64,000 nt of DNA, taken from assembly GCA_002347035.1 (NCBI GenBank), contig DEAM01000020.1, positions 37,385 through 101,384 of the forward strand, given 5' to 3'. The DNA is from Gemmatimonadales bacterium UBA2982 (lineage in GTDB: Bacteria; Gemmatimonadota; Gemmatimonadetes; Longimicrobiales; Gaopeijiaceae). The notes beneath the pieces are model-generated. The model was given only the letters and a program-made list of their open reading frames with translations, was not told the origin of the DNA and made no database searches. Made by a program: the position numbers and the translations under genes. Each line of letters begins with the position of its first letter. Position 1 is the stretch's first letter. This document shows, piece after piece, positions 62,530 to 64,000 of the stretch.

Positions 62530-63885
62530 TCAGTACACAGGCACGGGTTGATGGGACCGATTGTTAATCTCTACAACTTCAGTTTGGCGGACTATTCGAC
62601 CATCAATAACTGAAAAAATCCCTGTGGCTCCTTCGACGTCACGAAGCTCCTGAAATGCCATGCTGACTTCATTTGGACTCAAAAGGCGAGGTCTCAAAGC
62701 CTCCAGAAGTAACAAAGACGCATCGTATCCAATTGCTGGCGTCGCACTCACTAGAGTTCTCTGAAAATGCGCTTCGTACGCTGCCTGAAAGCGCCGCTGA
62801 CCACGAGAGTCTGAGCCGGAGCCAACAGAAGCAGTGGCCACAACTCCGTCCATATAGCGGGTCTCGATACTCGTAAGGACCTGCGGATCCGTCCAGCCGG
62901 AGGTGCCCATGACCTCAATGGCCAGGGTGTCGAGAGCGAAATGTGCGATCTGTGGGGCCAGATACTCAACGTCCTCAGGTGGAATTGGCAGGAATACGCC
63001 AACAGGTTCTAGCATCTCGACTCGAAGCGTATCCCCTGCACCCAATCCAAGAGCCCTGATCTCAGCAGCGCGTAAAGCATTGCTCGCTCCCACAATTTCC
63101 GTCTGGAAGAAGGTACCTCCCGGTTGATAGCGAAAGCGACCCACGACTGGAATTCCAAAAGATGCTGCCTCCTCCTGGAATGCGTCCGCCTCTTCAATGG
63201 CATGTGGAGAGTCCGGCATTATTATGGCCACGCGCTGGAAGGCACGACTCGCAGCATACCGTCCCATCGATGTGGCGGCGGGTATATTAGAACCCTCTAG
63301 TGAATAAACACCCGCTCCTGCCTGTGTAGCGCTACGCGCCGTAGGTGATACGATAGGAAGTCTAGCTTCCCGAGCGAGCCCGGCCTGTTCCAGTGCCGAA
63401 TCTTCGAGGAAACCAACCACACCTGCCACACCAGCGTTCTCCAACTCGGCCAAGGACTCAGCGGACAAACTAGGATCACCTTGGTCGTCCCGAGCAATCA
63501 ATGATATCTGATACTCATCACCCAAAACCGTTGCCACTGCTACTTCCACACCCTCGGCAACCAAGCGGGCAAATTCAGCCAGGGCCGGTGGTCCACTATG
63601 TGGAAGAACAGTTGCGATTTCTATAACGGTCTGATCGTCCCCGTTAACAGCCGCGAAACTTGATGCCGACGCCACCAGCGTGCCCGGAGACTCATCTGCA
63701 TGTTTAGGAACAGCCGTTCGAGAAAAGGACACCCAAGTATGTCCCGCCTGACCTAGCCGTGAGGTTTGAAGAATCGGAGGAACTTGAATATGGCTCGACG
63801 ACAAGCCTAGAACCGGTGTTAAGAACCCTGCAATCTGAAAGCCCGTAAAAACAATCGCCAGCAGCCCGGTACTGTTTTGCCTCAT
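62530..63885 (-). CDS. Exported type 1 periplasmic-binding protein (LivK-like)
   Basis: A 451-residue protein starting at ATG 63885, which follows GAGGGCTTCCT; the frame is open for 35 more codons upstream, but that part overlaps the end of another gene in a different frame. A signal peptide covers about residues 1-27. The body has the type 1 binding fold: IATVLPHSGPPALAEFARLVAEGVEVAV, GVVGFLEDSALEQAGLAREARLPIVSPTA, and VAIIMPDSPHAIEEADAFQEEA. LivK relatives bind branched-chain amino acids or other small molecules. No permease genes are adjacent, so it may have a receptor or structural role. Confidence 0.78.
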   Translation of the reverse strand: MRQNSTGLLAIVFTGFQIAGFLTPVLGLSSSHIQVPPILQTSRLGQAGHTWVSFSRTAVPKHADESPGTLVASASSFAAVNGDDQTVIEIATVLPHSGPPALAEFARLVAEGVEVAVATVLGDEYQISLIARDDQGDPSLSAESLAELENAGVAGVVGFLEDSALEQAGLAREARLPIVSPTARSATQAGAGVYSLEGSNIPAATSMGRYAASRAFQRVAIIMPDSPHAIEEADAFQEEAASFGIPVVGRFRYQPGGTFFQTEIVGASNALRAAEIRALGLGAGDTLRVEMLEPVGVFLPIPPEDVEYLAPQIAHFALDTLAIEVMGTSGWTDPQVLTSIETRYMDGVVATASVGSGSDSRGQRRFQAAYEAHFQRTLVSATPAIGYDASLLLLEALRPRLLSPNEVSMAFQELRDVEGATGIFSVIDGRIVRQTEVVEINNRSHQPVPVY

Positions 63886-63928
63886 AGGAAGCCCTCGTGC
63901 ACTAAAAGAGGACTTCCTAAGTTCACTG

Positions 63929-64000
63929 CTAATCGACCTCTTCTTCACCGTCCTGCGGGCCGTTAACAACCTCTTCGGCTTCGGCTTCATCCTCGGCTTC
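63929..64000 (-). CDS. C-terminal fragment of a gene with an acidic tail (5' part outside window)
   Basis: The last 23 codons before a TAG at 63929-63931 are visible and the frame runs off the right edge. The residues are almost all Glu, Asp, Ala and Val, with a GPQDG stretch in the middle. Such tails occur on many proteins, for example ribosomal or chaperone proteins; this one cannot be identified. It ends 43 bases before the LivK-like start. Confidence 0.55.
   Translation of the reverse strand, partial: EAEDEAEAEEVVNGPQDGEEEVD

Noticed and set aside
1..64000. CRISPR arrays, insertion sequences, integrases or prophage genes
   Set aside because: No regular direct repeats, transposase motifs or phage proteins were seen anywhere in the window.

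Overview
The window is a gene-dense bacterial chromosome segment from a Gram-negative (diderm) organism. The outer membrane is indicated by LptE-like and LpxH-like proteins, a heptose-phosphate adenylyltransferase, an Mla-type MCE/ABC cluster, and several large beta-barrel proteins. The mix of DUF5916-type barrels, a metalloprotease/propeller/barrel fusion, exported c-type cytochromes, a mannose-type PTS with HPr kinase and many non-ATG starts fits Gemmatimonadota best. That placement is an inference from gene content; no rRNA or marker phylogeny is available here.

Region by region. 1-8.9 kb is a periplasmic redox region: three c-type cytochromes (one cut by the left edge), a YncE-like propeller, an M15-type peptidase, an exported DinB-fold protein, and an operon of a Tat-exported FAD oxidoreductase, an Ig-like protein and a diheme cytochrome c. 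9-17.1 kb is envelope and housekeeping: a DUF5916 barrel, DUF971, rdgB, rph, an RfaE2-type adenylyltransferase, a divergent HemC-like protein, LptE, a lipoprotein, LpxH and a DUF5683-type protein. A selenocysteine tRNA lies at 17.15-17.25 kb. 17.4-24.6 kb holds small enzymes and exported proteins, ending with a 1034-residue outer-membrane fusion. 24.7-30.4 kb holds an SDR, mlaD-mlaF-mlaE, a CNNM/CorC-type protein and lspA. 30.4-34.6 kb holds a PQQ dehydrogenase, tmRNA, dusB and a PtsN-like EIIA.

34.7-45.7 kb contains selB-recO, a bifunctional-nuclease family gene, metK, and a compact operon encoding a complete mannose-family PTS (HPr kinase, EIIA, EIIB, EIIC, EIID, HPr, EI). 45.8-53.7 kb is a long overlapping operon with a glycosyltransferase, nusB, riboflavin synthesis (ribH, ribBA, ribE, ribD), a barrel protein, purM and a PfkB kinase. 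53.8-64 kb holds argS, an FmdB-type zinc ribbon, the large subunit of methylmalonyl-CoA mutase, a biotin carrier, a TrmA/RumA-type RNA methyltransferase, biotin carboxylase, a carboxyltransferase and a type 1 periplasmic binding protein. The right edge cuts a gene whose last 23 residues are very acidic.

Working together: the 55.8-62.5 kb genes make most of a propionyl-CoA to succinyl-CoA route (carboxylase plus mutase large subunit; epimerase and the B12-binding mutase subunit are not here). selB plus tRNA-Sec show that the organism reads UGA as selenocysteine, although I could not identify a selenoprotein gene in the window. Most genes lie on the minus strand in tightly overlapping operons, and many starts are GTG or TTG. 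I saw no CRISPR array, insertion sequence, prophage or integrase.
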